64,000 nt of DNA. Source: Cephalotus follicularis (lineage: Eukaryota > Streptophyta > Magnoliopsida > Oxalidales > Cephalotaceae). Location of the stretch: assembly GCA_001972305.1 (NCBI GenBank), contig BDDD01000885.1:1-64000 (forward strand), given 5' to 3'. Both the position numbers and the translations under genes were made by a program. Position 1 is the stretch's first letter. Every line of letters starts with the position of its first letter. Below, piece by piece: positions 46,859-59,000 of the stretch. A model generated the notes under the pieces. That model was not told the DNA's origin and ran no database searches. It worked only from the letters and a program-made list of their open reading frames with translations.

Positions 46859-48487
46859 AGACCATACATCCAATGGTCAACTCCATGGACCTTTATCATG
46901 CAGTGTATATTTTGTCATAAATTATAAAAAACACAATAAAGTAAAGATGTCATTAACATATTTTATAAAATCAACTGAATAAGAAGGTTTTTACATCCCA
47001 TTTATTACAATAATAGGTGGCTGCCAAAACACACACTATTAAAGAAGTAGTCATATCAAATATCAAGAACTGAACAAAAGTAACACAATAAGAATAAAGA
47101 AATACGAAACAAACTGATAATCATACTGAGTACTGAGCTGATATCAAAATAATCATACAAATGCAAAATATGCAATACATGGGACTGTCAGTATTCATAT
47201 GTATAACAGAATGGTGCGTGTGGCACAACCATCCCAAAAACTTACAAAACTTACAAATTAGGGCCAACCCATACGCTTCCTGAAAATCATGTCCTACTCT
47301 CATGCTACAAATAGGCCTACTCCTCTACTCATAAGCCCTAATGAGATGTTGTGGACTAATCACGCTGCCACAGATAGTGTCGTGTTTCCATGCGAAGAAA
47401 ACATGCGTATGGTACCCTCACAGGTAGTTATAACTCAGTGAGAAAGAAATACAATGATACAACGAATAATTCATCATAGCTAAATATTGCTCAAATGCCA
47501 CAACAGATGCAAAACAAATAAATCCCAATAATCAGATTTAATCATACTAAGAGATTTCAATAAGGTTCAATAGAAATCATTTCAGAAATAAAGGGTACTA
47601 ATAATCAAAGTGACTGAATATCAAATTTATGAATAATCAAATTCCAAATTATTCACAAGGTTCAGTTATCAAATCGAAACCAATATCAAAGGAATTACGA
47701 TTCAATAAATAGCAAGTTTTTGAATGAATCATAATTCATGGTATAAAAAAACTAAAATAAGTTCAAGAATCTCGAAGGAAGGAATCAAGAATGAAACATA
47801 TTCCGTACTACAAATCATTAATCGCAAAACTAAATCAGTTTCAAAGAACTATATATAAAAGGAAGTCTAAGAATGTGAATACGTACCTTAATCACTTGAG
47901 ACAAACACAAAATCCAATCAATAGAATGAGAAAATGAGAGAAAATGGTTGATATGTGTGATGTATAAAAGGAAAAACTCACGTACTAATACATATCTATA
48001 TATTTACAGCGCTAGGGTTTTAAACTAACGCGTTTTCTTGAATAATTGCATCGACGCTTTTATAAAAACATATATGTAATCAATTCTTTTGAAACAATTT
48101 CGTCGACACTTTTCTAAAAAACATCGACACTATAAAACAATAGGTTTACACGGCTAGGAATGCATAAAAGACTCCGGTGCTTAAGGAACACGCGACGCTT
48201 AGTGCAAAACAAAAGTAACGTCGACGCAATTTAAAATAACATTGATGCATTTGCACAGAAACCTAGAAATCAGTTCCGATTTTTAAAACAAATTCCATCA
48301 AATTCATTTGTAACTCAAAACCAAATCATGAACATAATTGTAAAACTACTAATAGCTTACTTGACCAAATACAATATCAAATTAACTCAAATCAAAATTT
48401 ATCCGGCCCAAACAAATACCGAACATAATAAACGATGGAACGAACAAACAAAGCTCAAGAATAAAAAAATTTATTCAAGGTATTACA
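46859..48487 (-). mobile_element. LTR D, reverse strand, inside Copia Q gag
   Basis: The right end CAAGGTATTACA gives a minus-strand start TGTAATACCTTG, typical of Gypsy LTRs. Copia Q gag sequence begins at 48488, so D inserted in that gag. The left end is cut at the junction with the duplicated Athila LTR. A TCGA array is at 48045-48245. No coding sequence of D is in the window. Confidence 0.65.
48045..48245 (-). repeat. TCGA-palindrome array in LTR D
   Basis: gcatcgacgctttta, tcgtcgacacttttc, aacatcgacacta, acgcgacgctta, aacgtcgacgc and aacattgatgc. The pair at 48103 and 48124 is spaced 21 bp. Confidence 0.8.
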
Positions 48488-49204
48488 TTCTCATTATGTG
48501 CTACAGAAAGAGTGGAGGAATCGTCAGCAATATTTGTCCTAGTTTGGACAACGTCCCACAAGTCTTGGGACAAGAATTATGTCTTCATTTTTAAGCTCTA
48601 AAAATCATAGTTTTCGCCATGAAAAATTGGAACAGGCATAGTGACAATGTTTTGGTTTACGTTGGCCATCAAGATTTGGTTGGAGTTTGTGGACAAACGG
48701 AGGGAGCAGACCCAATTACAATCGAACGTAGCTCTGATACCACTTTTGAATTAGTTGATAAGTATAGAATGATATTAGTGAACAAAGTAAACTTAGGAGC
48801 GGAGGAAGAAGGTAAAGTTAAAAGCTTGGTACACAACTTAGTTGATATAGTTATTGGGTTCTTCTTTGGCTTACATTGAAATTACATGTCATGGCTATTT
48901 ATAGCATTTGATAACCGACTTATAATAGTAAAATACACAACATTATTTTTTTACTCTCTAAACCGACTTCACGAGAACTAGAATTATCTAATCCTAAGCT
49001 AGATTCTTTTACTAACAATTACTTAGCTAATATAGATGCTTAGAGAATTATGTAGATAGACTTGAATTCTTCCACCATGATGCACCACCTAGAATCATCT
49101 AGCTTAGTCTAAATGTTTGGAAAATGCATCAATTCAACGGTCCATAAAGTTACATGTATATTTCATGATCACTCCTTAGATTATCTGCCTTTTGACTGTA
49201 AACA
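48488..49204 (-). mobile_element. Copia Q: gag start, primer site and 5' LTR
   Basis: On the minus strand, the LTR is 49204-48747 (TGTTTACAG to ACTAATTCA, 458 bp, with a tgctataaatagcc TATA stretch near 48895). The primer site TGGTATCAGAGC follows at about 48742-48731. The gag start MANVNQNIVTMPVPIFHGENYDF lies at about 48681-48610, continuing through a SQDLWDVV stretch to 48488. This is the usual Copia layout. LTR D cuts the gag. The LTR and 37 bp of leader are duplicated at 53431-53925. Confidence 0.8.
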
Positions 49205-52200
49205 CTAGTGGAAAGGGTACATAGGCATAAAGTGCACTGCCAATTTTGAAGGAGCTGGATACCATGAATTCCTTGAGTCTAGCTAGCTCTCACTAATTAA
49301 AAAAGTGTGCGCCATAAGATAATGTGCGCAAAAAAATGAGATGGATTTGAAGGTGCGACCTAAAATGCCCTACCACACGTTGCCCTACATTACCCTTTGC
49401 ATGATTGGGGTGCCCTGGACCAATACGGATTGCGCAATTCTGGAGGGAGAGAGATCCTATAGATTTAAGAGAAAAAAGTTGGGGAGAGAAGTTGGTCAAA
49501 GACATATGTATCATGTACACTGAGAAATCTAACTTTCCCACAAAAGATAAACTCCAAGCCATCACGTGAAGGCATCGTGGTCACAATCTAGGCCTAGAAA
49601 AGCTTGTACACCCATCCAAAAATTTAAAAAAAAAAAAAATTAAGACTGAATGAAAGATATTCCTCTCTTGGTCACTTGTCTCCAACCTTTTCATTTTCAT
49701 TGCTGTAAAAACTTCAAATACTTAAGTCATCCTTGACTAAAGTTTTCCATATCATCAATGCAGAAGAAAAAGTATCTTACCATTTCGTGCCTCAAAAATT
49801 GACATAACTTAGGCCTATTAGGGAAGCTGCAATATCGCCATAATTTGTATAGAGTTATCACATAATATGTATAGGGTTATCAGTCTATCTGTCGTTCATT
49901 ACTACATTGGAAAGATGAGCGAGAGATTAGATTAAAAAAGTTAGTTCAGAGACGGATGCCCACTATTTTGCAAATGTTTGAATTGACAAAATCTCTCCCT
50001 TCTTCTTCTTCTTTTTTTTTTTTTTTAATTGGATGAGGATGGGTGAACGAGAAAATGATTTATCAATCTCTTGATCCCACACTAGAGTGGTCAATTTTGT
50101 TGACTATCCAAATGAGGGTCCGCCTATCCTTATTGTAAAGACGGATCACCACAAATTAAATCCACCCTATCATTAGCTTAGGCTTAAAAAGCACGGTCAT
50201 TTCTTTCTTCTCATCACCATTCCCTTTATTATATCATCATCCATCAAAATCGTGGTAAAGTTGTCATCGTCCATCAAAATCATGATAAAAAAGTTGCTAT
50301 ACCAAATATATAAATAAAAAAACCAAGGAAAAAGTTGTTTACATTTTTAAACCAACATTAAGCTGATAATCATGCTCCTATGTATCAGCAGTTCATCGAC
50401 TATTTAACTAATTTCCACTCCATAACATAGTTTTTATAGTCACAAGCTTTGGAGACCAAAATTCAATAGAAGTGCTTATTAAATCCTTAAAACTGATGTA
50501 TTGATGGAACAAGCAGATGATTTGTCGGTGTCACATAAAACTAATAGTTTCAAAACTATAACATGTTAATCATTGGAAGTTAAGCAGGGGTTCTTGTTTT
50601 TGTCAGGGTGACGACACACTTTTGATGATGTTAGCTTCTTAAGCCAACAGAGCATTGAGAGTGACTCACAATCATAGAGAGATGGAATAGGCATCTAAAT
50701 CTGTGGTTGAGGACAAGATGATTGGGATATGTGCATCACATTATATAGACATTTGATCCCTGACTTTCTTGAGTGGCCGTTGGAGGGGCTTTGCCTTTTG
50801 TAAAAATGATTTTTAAAACGTTTTTGTAAAAAAAAATGTTTTGTTTGGATAATTATAGTGATAAGAGTTTTTCAATAGTAAATTTAGAAATAAAGTATTT
50901 CATAATCTATATATATTATATGGAAAATATAAAACAATTTAAAAAAACAAAACATTATTATAAAAAACTCAAAAAACTTGAAAACAATTTTTTTCAATTT
51001 TTACTGAATCTCTTCCAGAAAATTATTCAAAAGTTTAGTTTCACAATAACTAACTCTTTATATGTGCATTGAAATCTAATTAGTGTGGATGCAAGAAATT
51101 GGTAGATTGATCAATACAGAATCTCAATGATCAAAGTCTTTTTTCTTTCGACCTACAAGATACGTGGACACAAGACAAAAAAAAAAGTGATTAAATGTGG
51201 ACTCCAGACACACCATCCAATATTTAAATTAACACAGGAAATAGGAAAAGAATATAGAACTCAAAATAAAATAAGAATTAATAAATAGTCAACAGAATCG
51301 AACTTAGTGTCGATAAATTAAGGTCATATGTATAGATGCTTGTTCAATTCTAGTTGACTTCATATTTATGCATCCAGATATTTTTCTTTTGTTAGAGTCA
51401 TAAGAGAGTCATGCCTCCTTAATTATCAAAATTATCTTTAATTACACTTCTAGAGAGGACTTCCAGAGATCTCTTCCGTAATTAATTAGTTGTAATCAAA
51501 ATTTAATTCTCCTAACTAATTTCTTGTTTGTGGCATGTTCTAATTGACCAATAAATTTTAACTATATCAATTTAGTATCACAAATTTCTCAATATACTAA
51601 AAAAAAATTCGTTTCATAAAAGACCTACGTACAATGGATAATAAAACTATGATTCATTGTTGTATAGTCTCCCTAACCACCAACCATATGATGTCTAAGA
51701 TGTCTTCAGTACATAAATTTCACCCCTAAGATGTCCCAACAATGTCACTTCAAATGTCAAACTAACAATGGCACTCATGCTTTGCCTAGTTTTTCATCTC
51801 TTTACAGAAGGGATTGCACATGGGGGCATGGCCATAGTGTAGGCTAGATGCTCTTTGTTTACTGTTGTTAAAAAAATATATATATATAAATAAAATAAAA
51901 TAAAATATAAAAAAAAGCAAACAAATATATAGAAACAAAGGAGTCTTAGATATTTCTATGTTAATTCACAATTTTAGTAGATTCCTTTTCAATAAGAGAC
52001 AGCGGCTTTGGACTTAACTTGTTACTTATTATGATGACGTTTTTTGACATTCTGTGATTGATTCCTTCGTGGTACGTCCTTTGCAATTGCCGAGATGCTC
52101 ATCCAGTTAGGCTGCTAAGTTGGTGGGTATTTCTCATTCTCCAACCCAGATTTTTTTTTAGTAAAATATCTCATCACATTAACAGTCAAATAATTTAATA

Positions 52201-52470
52201 AAAATATGTCATTAATGTATTATTTACTTTATGATTGTAGTAAGTTTTATATTCATTATCTTTTTATATTAATAACATATTTTTTTTAAATTATCTCATC
52301 GTTAAAATAATAAGATATTTCCAATAAAAAAATTTCTTTCCACAGTGAACGGGCTTAATAGGTCATTATTAATTGAAATGTAACAATTAATTATATACAC
52401 TCCATTACTTTTTTTCTTCATTAGTAAGCAACATAACATGGAAGTTCTAGGCTTCAACTTTTAATGTCAT
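49205..52470. other. Left copy of duplicated AT-rich DNA, no recognised gene
   Basis: No coding domain found on either strand. Open frames of 90, 60 and 78 codons recur identically in the right copy only because the DNA is duplicated. Features seen: A/T-rich runs, a long T run after cttcttcttctt (about 49999-50027) and an alternating TA run near 51870. It may be pre-insertion host intergenic DNA. Confidence 0.6.
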
Positions 52471-53430
52471 TGTTGACGATTCAGTCCCAATCCTTGTTTT
52501 GATGATAACATATTTGTATTTGACAAGTTTACTTGATGTGTAAGAAATTACAAGTTCAATACCAAAGCAAAAATACCATATGCAGAAGAAGACATCGACT
52601 TTCAAGGAATAACATCGACGTCCGTACAGAAAGACATCGACCCCTTTCAAGAAGACATCGACGTCTTTCATGCCAGAAGTTACAGGTCAAATTTGCATGA
52701 AGACATCGACTCCTACAGGCAAAGACATCGACGTCCGTACGAAAGAAGTCGATCCCTATCTGAAAGATATCGACGTCTTTAGGTGCCAAAGTTACAGGAC
52801 AATTTCGAGTGATGACATCGATGCTTATCAGTAAAGACATCGACGTCCGTACGAAAGATATCGACGCCTTTCAATAGACATCGCGGCTTTCTAGAGCTAC
52901 CTGCATTTCCCAGAAAAGACATCGACCCCTACAGAAGAAGTCGATGTGATGTTCAAAGATTCAAATCCTGGAGATTTTCCAGAAATGACATCGACGCCTT
53001 TTAAAAAGACATCGACGTCTTTTTGAAATGGTTTGACCCGGGAAACCTGGAACGGCTAGTACGCGCACTTCCAACGGCTATCAGATATAAAGACATCGAC
53101 GCCTTTTGAAAGATATCGACGTCTTTATGTCAGCAGAGACAAAAATCAAAGATTAAAACTACACATTTTTAAATCAAAAGCTTCCATGATTTATGCAACG
53201 GCTACAAATCTTTCATGGCTATAAAAGGAAGATTGAAACCTCAGAAGAATAACAAGAATTCAGAATTATTCACATCAATCACACAACATCAAGAGAAATA
53301 TCAAATCCAAGCATTCTAGTGTGCAAAAAGCTCAAAGTGCTCAATTGTGTTCTAACAAGCTTCTAAGCTTTATTCTTTGAGATTATCTGAGTGTTTCATA
53401 TTGAGAGCTGTATTTTTCATACCTACCTAT
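52471..53430 (+). mobile_element. Partial Copia-type LTR L between the duplicated copies
   Basis: Starts TGTTGACGATTC right after GTCAT (52466-52470), resembling the solo LTR at 59744 (TGTTGAC...ttgatgataacatattt). A TATA stretch ggctataaaagg is at about 53218. The 3' part expected for this class (gtggatgtaggcaag...) is absent, and the sequence joins the second duplication copy at 53431. The empty site aatGTCATaaaaa is kept at 57143-57147, so GTCAT is the insertion target. It carries the richest TCGA array in the window. Confidence 0.8.
52590..53125 (+). repeat. Eighteen-unit TCGA-palindrome array with higher-order period
   Basis: The unit is AAAGACATCGACGTCTTT or close. Core starts are 52595, 52615, 52637, 52658 / 52706, 52728, 52749, 52770 / 52818, 52840, 52861, 52881 / 52922, 52941 / 52991, 53012 / 53096, 53116. 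Steps within groups are 19-22 bp. The first two four-unit groups repeat every 111-112 bp, with an agttacagg..aattt spacer at 52678 and 52789. Confidence 0.95.
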
Positions 53431-53925
53431 ACCCAATTACAATCGAACGTAGCTCTGATACCACTTTTGAATTAGTTGATAAGTATAGAATGATATTAGT
53501 GAACAAAGTAAACTTAGGAGCGGAGGAAGAAGGTAAAGTTAAAAGCTTGGTACACAACTTAGTTGATATAGTTATTGGGTTCTTCTTTGGCTTACATTGA
53601 AATTACATGTCATGGCTATTTATAGCATTTGATAACCGACTTATAATAGTAAAATACACAACATTATTTTTTTACTCTCTAAACCGACTTCACGAGAACT
53701 AGAATTATCTAATCCTAAGCTAGATTCTTTTACTAACAATTACTTAGCTAATATAGATGCTTAGAGAATTATGTAGATAGACTTGAATTCTTCCACCATG
53801 ATGCACCACCTAGAATCATCTAGCTTAGTCTAAATGTTTGGAAAATGCATCAATTCAACGGTCCATAAAGTTACATGTATATTTCATGATCACTCCTTAG
53901 ATTATCTGCCTTTTGACTGTAAACA
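53431..53925 (-). mobile_element. Copia Q leader, primer site and LTR, duplicated copy
   Basis: Identical by eye to 48710-49204: acccaattac, the reverse-complement primer site gctctgatacca, then the 458-bp LTR. It is present here because the whole segment was duplicated, so it is not an independent insertion. Confidence 0.85.
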
Positions 53926-56900
53926 CTAGTGGAAAGGGTACATAGGCATAAAGTGCACTGCCAATTTTGAAGGAGCTGGATACCATGAATTCCTTGAGTC
54001 TAGCTAGCTCTCACTAATTAAAAAAGTGTGCGCCATAAGATAATGTGCGCAAAAAAATGAGATGGATTTGAAGGTGCGACCTAAAATGCCCTACCACACG
54101 TTGCCCTACATTACCCTTTGCATGATTGGGGTGCCCTGGACCAATACGGATTGCGCAATTCTGGAGGGAGAGAGATCCTATAGATTTAAGAGAAAAAAGT
54201 TGGGGAGAGAAGTTGGTCAAAGACATATGTATCATGTACACTGAGAAATCTAACTTTCCCACAAAAGATAAACTCCAAGCCATCACGTGAAGGCATCGTG
54301 GTCACAATCTAGGCCTAGAAAAGCTTGTACACCCATCCAAAAATTTAAAAAAAAAAAAAATTAAGACTGAATGAAAGATATTCCTCTCTTGGTCACTTGT
54401 CTCCAACCTTTTCATTTTCATTGCTGTAAAAACTTCAAATACTTAAGTCATCCTTGACTAAAGTTTTCCATATCATCAATGCAGAAGAAAAAGTATCTTA
54501 CCATTTCGTGCCTCAAAAATTGACATAACTTAGGCCTATTAGGGAAGCTGCAATATCGCCATAATTTGTATAGAGTTATCACATAATATGTATAGGGTTA
54601 TCAGTCTATCTGTCGTTCATTACTACATTGGAAAGATGAGCGAGAGATTAGATTAAAAAAGTTAGTTCAGAGACGGATGCCCACTATTTTGCAAATGTTT
54701 GAATTGACAAAATCTCTCCCTTCTTCTTCTTCTTTTTTTTTTTTTTTAATTGGATGAGGATGGGTGAACGAGAAAATGATTTATCAATCTCTTGATCCCA
54801 CACTAGAGTGGTCAATTTTGTTGACTATCCAAATGAGGGTCCGCCTATCCTTATTGTAAAGACGGATCACCACAAATTAAATCCACCCTATCATTAGCTT
54901 AGGCTTAAAAAGCACGGTCATTTCTTTCTTCTCATCACCATTCCCTTTATTATATCATCATCCATCAAAATCGTGGTAAAGTTGTCATCGTCCATCAAAA
55001 TCATGATAAAAAAGTTGCTATACCAAATATATAAATAAAAAAACCAAGGAAAAAGTTGTTTACATTTTTTAACCAACATTAAGCTGATAATCATGCTCCT
55101 ATGTATCAGCAGTTCATCGACTATTTAACTAATTTCCACTCCATAACATAGTTTTTATAGTCACAAGCTTTGGAGACCAAAATTCAATAGAAGTGCTTAT
55201 TAAATCCTTAAAACTGATGTATTGATGGAACAAGCAGATGATTTGTCGGTGTCACATAAAACTAATAGTTTCAAAACTATAACATGTTAATCATTGGAAG
55301 TTAAGCAGGGGTTCTTGTTTTTGTCAGGGTGACGACACACTTTTGATGATGTTAGCTTCTTAAGCCAACAGAGCATTGAGAGTGACTCACAATCATAGAG
55401 AGATGGAATAGGCATCTAAATCTGTGGTTGAGGACAAGATGATTGGGATATGTGCATCACATTATATAGACATTTGATCCCTGACTTTCTTGAGTGGCCG
55501 TTGGAGGGGCTTTGCCTTTTGTAAAAATGATTTTTAAAACGTTTTTGTAAAAAAAAATGTTTTGTTTGGATAATTATAGTGATAAGAGTTTTTCAATAGT
55601 AAATTTAGAAATAAAGTATTTCATAATCTATATATATTATATGGAAAATATAAAACAATTTAAAAAAACAAAACATTATTATAAAAAACTCAAAAAACTT
55701 GAAAACAATTTTTTTCAATTTTTACTGAATCTCTTCCAGAAAATTATTCAAAAGTTTAGTTTCACAATAACTAACTCTTTATATGTGCATTGAAATCTAA
55801 TTAGTGTGGATGCAAGAAATTGGTAGATTGATCAATACAGAATCTCAATGATCAAAGTCTTTTTTCTTTCGACCTACAAGATACGTGGACACAAGACAAA
55901 AAAAAAAGTGATTAAATGTGGACTCCAGACACACCATCCAATATTTAAATTAACACAGGAAATAGGAAAAGAATATAGAACTCAAAATAAAATAAGAATT
56001 AATAAATAGTCAACAGAATCGAACTTAGTGTCGATAAATTAAGGTCATATGTATAGATGCTTGTTCAATTCTAGTTGACTTCATATTTATGCATCCAGAT
56101 ATTTTTCTTTTGTTAGAGTCATAAGAGAGTCATGCCTCCTTAATTATCAAAATTATCTTTAATTACACTTCTAGAGAGGACTTCCAGAGATCTCTTCCGT
56201 AATTAATTAGTTGTAATCAAAATTTAATTCTCCTAACTAATTTCTTGTTTGTGGCATGTTCTAATTGACCAATAAATTTTAACTATATCAATTTAGTATC
56301 ACAAATTTCTCAATATACTAAAAAAAAATTCGTTTCATAAAAGACCTACGTACAATGGATAATAAAACTATGATTCATTGTTGTATAGTCTCCCTAACCA
56401 CCAACCATATGATGTCTAAGATGTCTTCAGTACATAAATTTCACCCCTAAGATGTCCCAACAATGTCACTTCAAATGTCAAACTAACAATGGCACTCATG
56501 CTTTGCCTAGTTTTTCATCTCTTTACAGAAGGGATTGCACATGGGGGCATGGCCATAGTGTAGGCTAGATGCTCTTTGTTTACTGTTGTTAAAAAAATAT
56601 ATATATATAAATAAAATAAAATAAAATATAAAAAAAAGCAAACAAATATATAGAAACAAAGGAGTCTTAGATATTTCTATGTTAATTCACAATTTTAGTA
56701 GATTCCTTTTCAATAAGAGACAGCGGCTTTGGACTTAACTTATTACTTATTATGATGACGTTTTTTGACATTCTGTGATTGATGCCTTCGTGGTACGTCC
56801 TTTGCAATTGCCGAGATGCTCATCCAGTTAGGCTGCTAAGTTGGTGGGTATTTCTCATTCTCCAACCCAGATTTTTTTTTTAGTAAAATATCTCATCACA

Positions 56901-57147
56901 TTAACAGTAAAATAATTTAATAAAAACATGTCATTAATGTATTATTTACTTTATGATTGTAGTAAGTTTTATATTCATTATCTTTAATAAGATATTTCCA
57001 ATAAAAAAATTTCTTTCCACCGTAAACGGGCTTAATGGGCCATTATTAATTGAAATGTAACAATTAATTATATACACTCCATTACTTTTTTTCTTCATTA
57101 ATAAGCAACATAACATGGAAGTTCTAGACTTCAACTTTTAATGTCAT
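53926..57147. other. Right copy of duplicated AT-rich DNA
   Basis: The counterpart of 49205-52470, with no gene recognised. It ends at GTCAT (57143-57147), after which sequence unique to this copy begins. Confidence 0.6.
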
Positions 57148-57474
57148 AAAAACATTTCAATATCCAAGTCAATGTTAAAGTTAGTATACTAGAAAACATG
57201 ATCTCCCCTACCCCGAAGGGACTATGGTTCCAAGTGTCAAAAATCTTTAATGTATGAATCCTTTGTCCATATAGAACTTGGAGTAGGATTTGAATTCTAT
57301 TGGAAATAAAACTAGTAAGGTAAGAGATAAAATTGTTCTCCAACTATATCATACATGTCTTTCCATTAAATTTGCTTAAATCATCAACCTTGGTAAAAAT
57401 ATCAGTAACTTGATAACTAGTCGTGCGCTAACAAACTTCAATTCCATCAACTTTGATCAAATCACGAATAAAAT
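57148..57474 (-). mobile_element. Small antisense Copia RNase H remnant and flank
   Basis: The minus strand of about 57357-57474 reads FIRDLIKVDGIEVC, then VTDIFTKVDDLSKFNGK, the C-terminal end of a Copia RNase H. 57148-57356 shows nothing I can name. The fragment is cut at 57475 by the LTR of Copia V. Confidence 0.65.
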
Positions 57475-59000
57475 TGTTGGATATTTAGGTTTGGCTCAAA
57501 ACAATTTCGTTCATTGAGTATGTCCGACCTGATAAAATGTTAATTTTGATCTTGTGTTTTATCTTCGATTGGAAGAACAACTTGATCGTGCTTTTGTATG
57601 TTTGTTTTTGTGTTCGTGATTCTTTGTGGACGTAAAACAAGAAGTTGAAATGCTGGAGTTCGTTAATCTTAAATTTCAAAAGGTCAGTAACGAATACATA
57701 TATTGTTTGTATTTTTTTCTCTACATTGGTATCAGACCGAGGTTTAAGTTGTTTACGTGTATCTAGAATTTATATATATCATGAAAAATTCAATAGAATG
57801 ATTAAATATACGTTTTTGAAACTGTATTTTTGAGTGGGAAGTCAACCTGCACCATTTGTTTTACCGCTTTTATTTGCAGTTTTTTTCCCGATATAGTTCT
57901 TTTTATTGTGGAATAATGGCTATTTATTAGAAAATAAATAACTATAAATCATAGAAAATCTGAAAAATGGTGGAAATTTTTCTGTGCATTTATGTGACTG
58001 TTTAGAATATACATTAATAAACTTAGAATTTCTGGACAAGTTACAGTATTTATATTTTATTATTAATTGTTCATCAATAAATAAATACTATAAATCATAG
58101 AAATCCGAAAAACTGTGAAACTTTTTCTGTGTATCTATGTGATAGTCTAAAATGTTCACTAATAAACTGGAAATTTCTAAATGATTTATAGTATTTATTT
58201 TTTATTATCGAGTGTTTATCAATAAATAAATAACTATAAATCATAAAAATTACAGAAATTTGTGAAATTTCATATTTATGATTATGATATTTTCTGTAAT
58301 GATTGATCGTTACCATATATTTTTTAAGTGTCCTTGGTATTTTATTTTGATTATGGACTATTTATTAGTGAACAAATAACAAATAAATTATGGAATTTTC
58401 ATGATAATATTTTTAAAATATTCTAAGTTTGCATGTGATGTCATGAGATATTTTGGGTACCTCTCGTACTGTTTTTCAAATTTTTGGGCTTGATATATCA
58501 TGGTAAATTATTTAATCTGTGAAATATGCCTAAAAAGTTTTTTATTTTATTGAGTGAGATTGTCGAGTCGAGTAAAATTAAATTTTTATTCCTCAGAAAC
58601 TAGATTGATCATTGTTTAAAAATTTACGCATAATAAATTTAAAAATGAAATATAGTAGAGCATTAAAAATGGGAGATGATTAATTGCTTGAGTAATTTAT
58701 AAATCTTATGGTTAGTGTGATATTATTATTATTTATTTTTGGGTTATTGTCACAAATTATTTGGTTTGTGCTAATTATAAATAACCTATTTACTTATACT
58801 TTGTGTTGTTTTCCCGTTTTCAATAATCCATGGCATCCAAATCGGTCGCTGCTAACCTGAAAAAGGGTGAGAAATTGGATGGTGACACTTATGATATTGG
58901 CACTGCAATATACAATACATCATGGTCGAGCAAGATCTTGTTGATACCCTGACTCATACCATGGAAGAACCTCCATAGGGAAGTGTTGCTTTCACTATAA
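57475..59000 (+). mobile_element. Copia V: 251-bp LTR, primer site, leader and gag start
   Basis: The LTR is 57475-57725 (TGTTGGATATTTAGG to TTCTCTACA). The primer site TGGTATCAGACCGAGG is at 57727-57742. A long AT-rich leader with tandem repeats follows, then gag from ATG at 58830: MASKSVAANLKKGEKLDGDTYDI, continuing with EQDLVDTLTHTMEEPP. The gag stops near 59000 where the reverse-strand LTR of Copia U begins. The right border is approximate. Fossil, mostly missing. Confidence 0.8.
57920..58400 (+). repeat. About four tandem units of roughly 145 bp in the Copia V leader
   Basis: The phrase aataaataactataaatcat begins near 57932, 58077 and 58222, with a weaker fourth near 58365. Between them, ctgtgaaattttctgtg.atttatgtga and aataaact..aaatttct recur. 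The units have diverged from each other. Confidence 0.8.

Larger units (their letters stand above)
48710..57147 (+). repeat. Nearly perfect tandem duplication, offset 4721 bp
   Basis: 48710-52470 recurs at 53431-57147. From 48710 to about 52018 I find one substitution (near 50349). From 52020 to 52470 I find ten substitutions, one extra T in a run and one length difference of about 45 bp. The unit starts inside Copia Q's leader. Between the copies lies the partial LTR L. The right copy continues into unique sequence at the exact point where L is inserted in the left copy. Confidence 0.95.

Noticed and set aside
52590-53125. CRISPR-like array of regularly spaced repeats
   Set aside because: Repeats are imperfect palindromes with short non-unique spacers inside a plant retrotransposon LTR. 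No cas genes and wrong kingdom.
49293-54286. Identical 90-codon frames at 49293-49565 and 54014-54286, and 78-codon frames at 50836 and 55557
   Set aside because: Identity reflects the recent DNA duplication, not protein conservation. Composition is AT-driven and no domain is visible.
58942-58960. Possible LTR end TGATACCCTGACTC on the plus strand
   Set aside because: In frame it encodes the DTLTHTMEEPP part of the Copia V gag, so it is coding sequence and not an LTR terminus.
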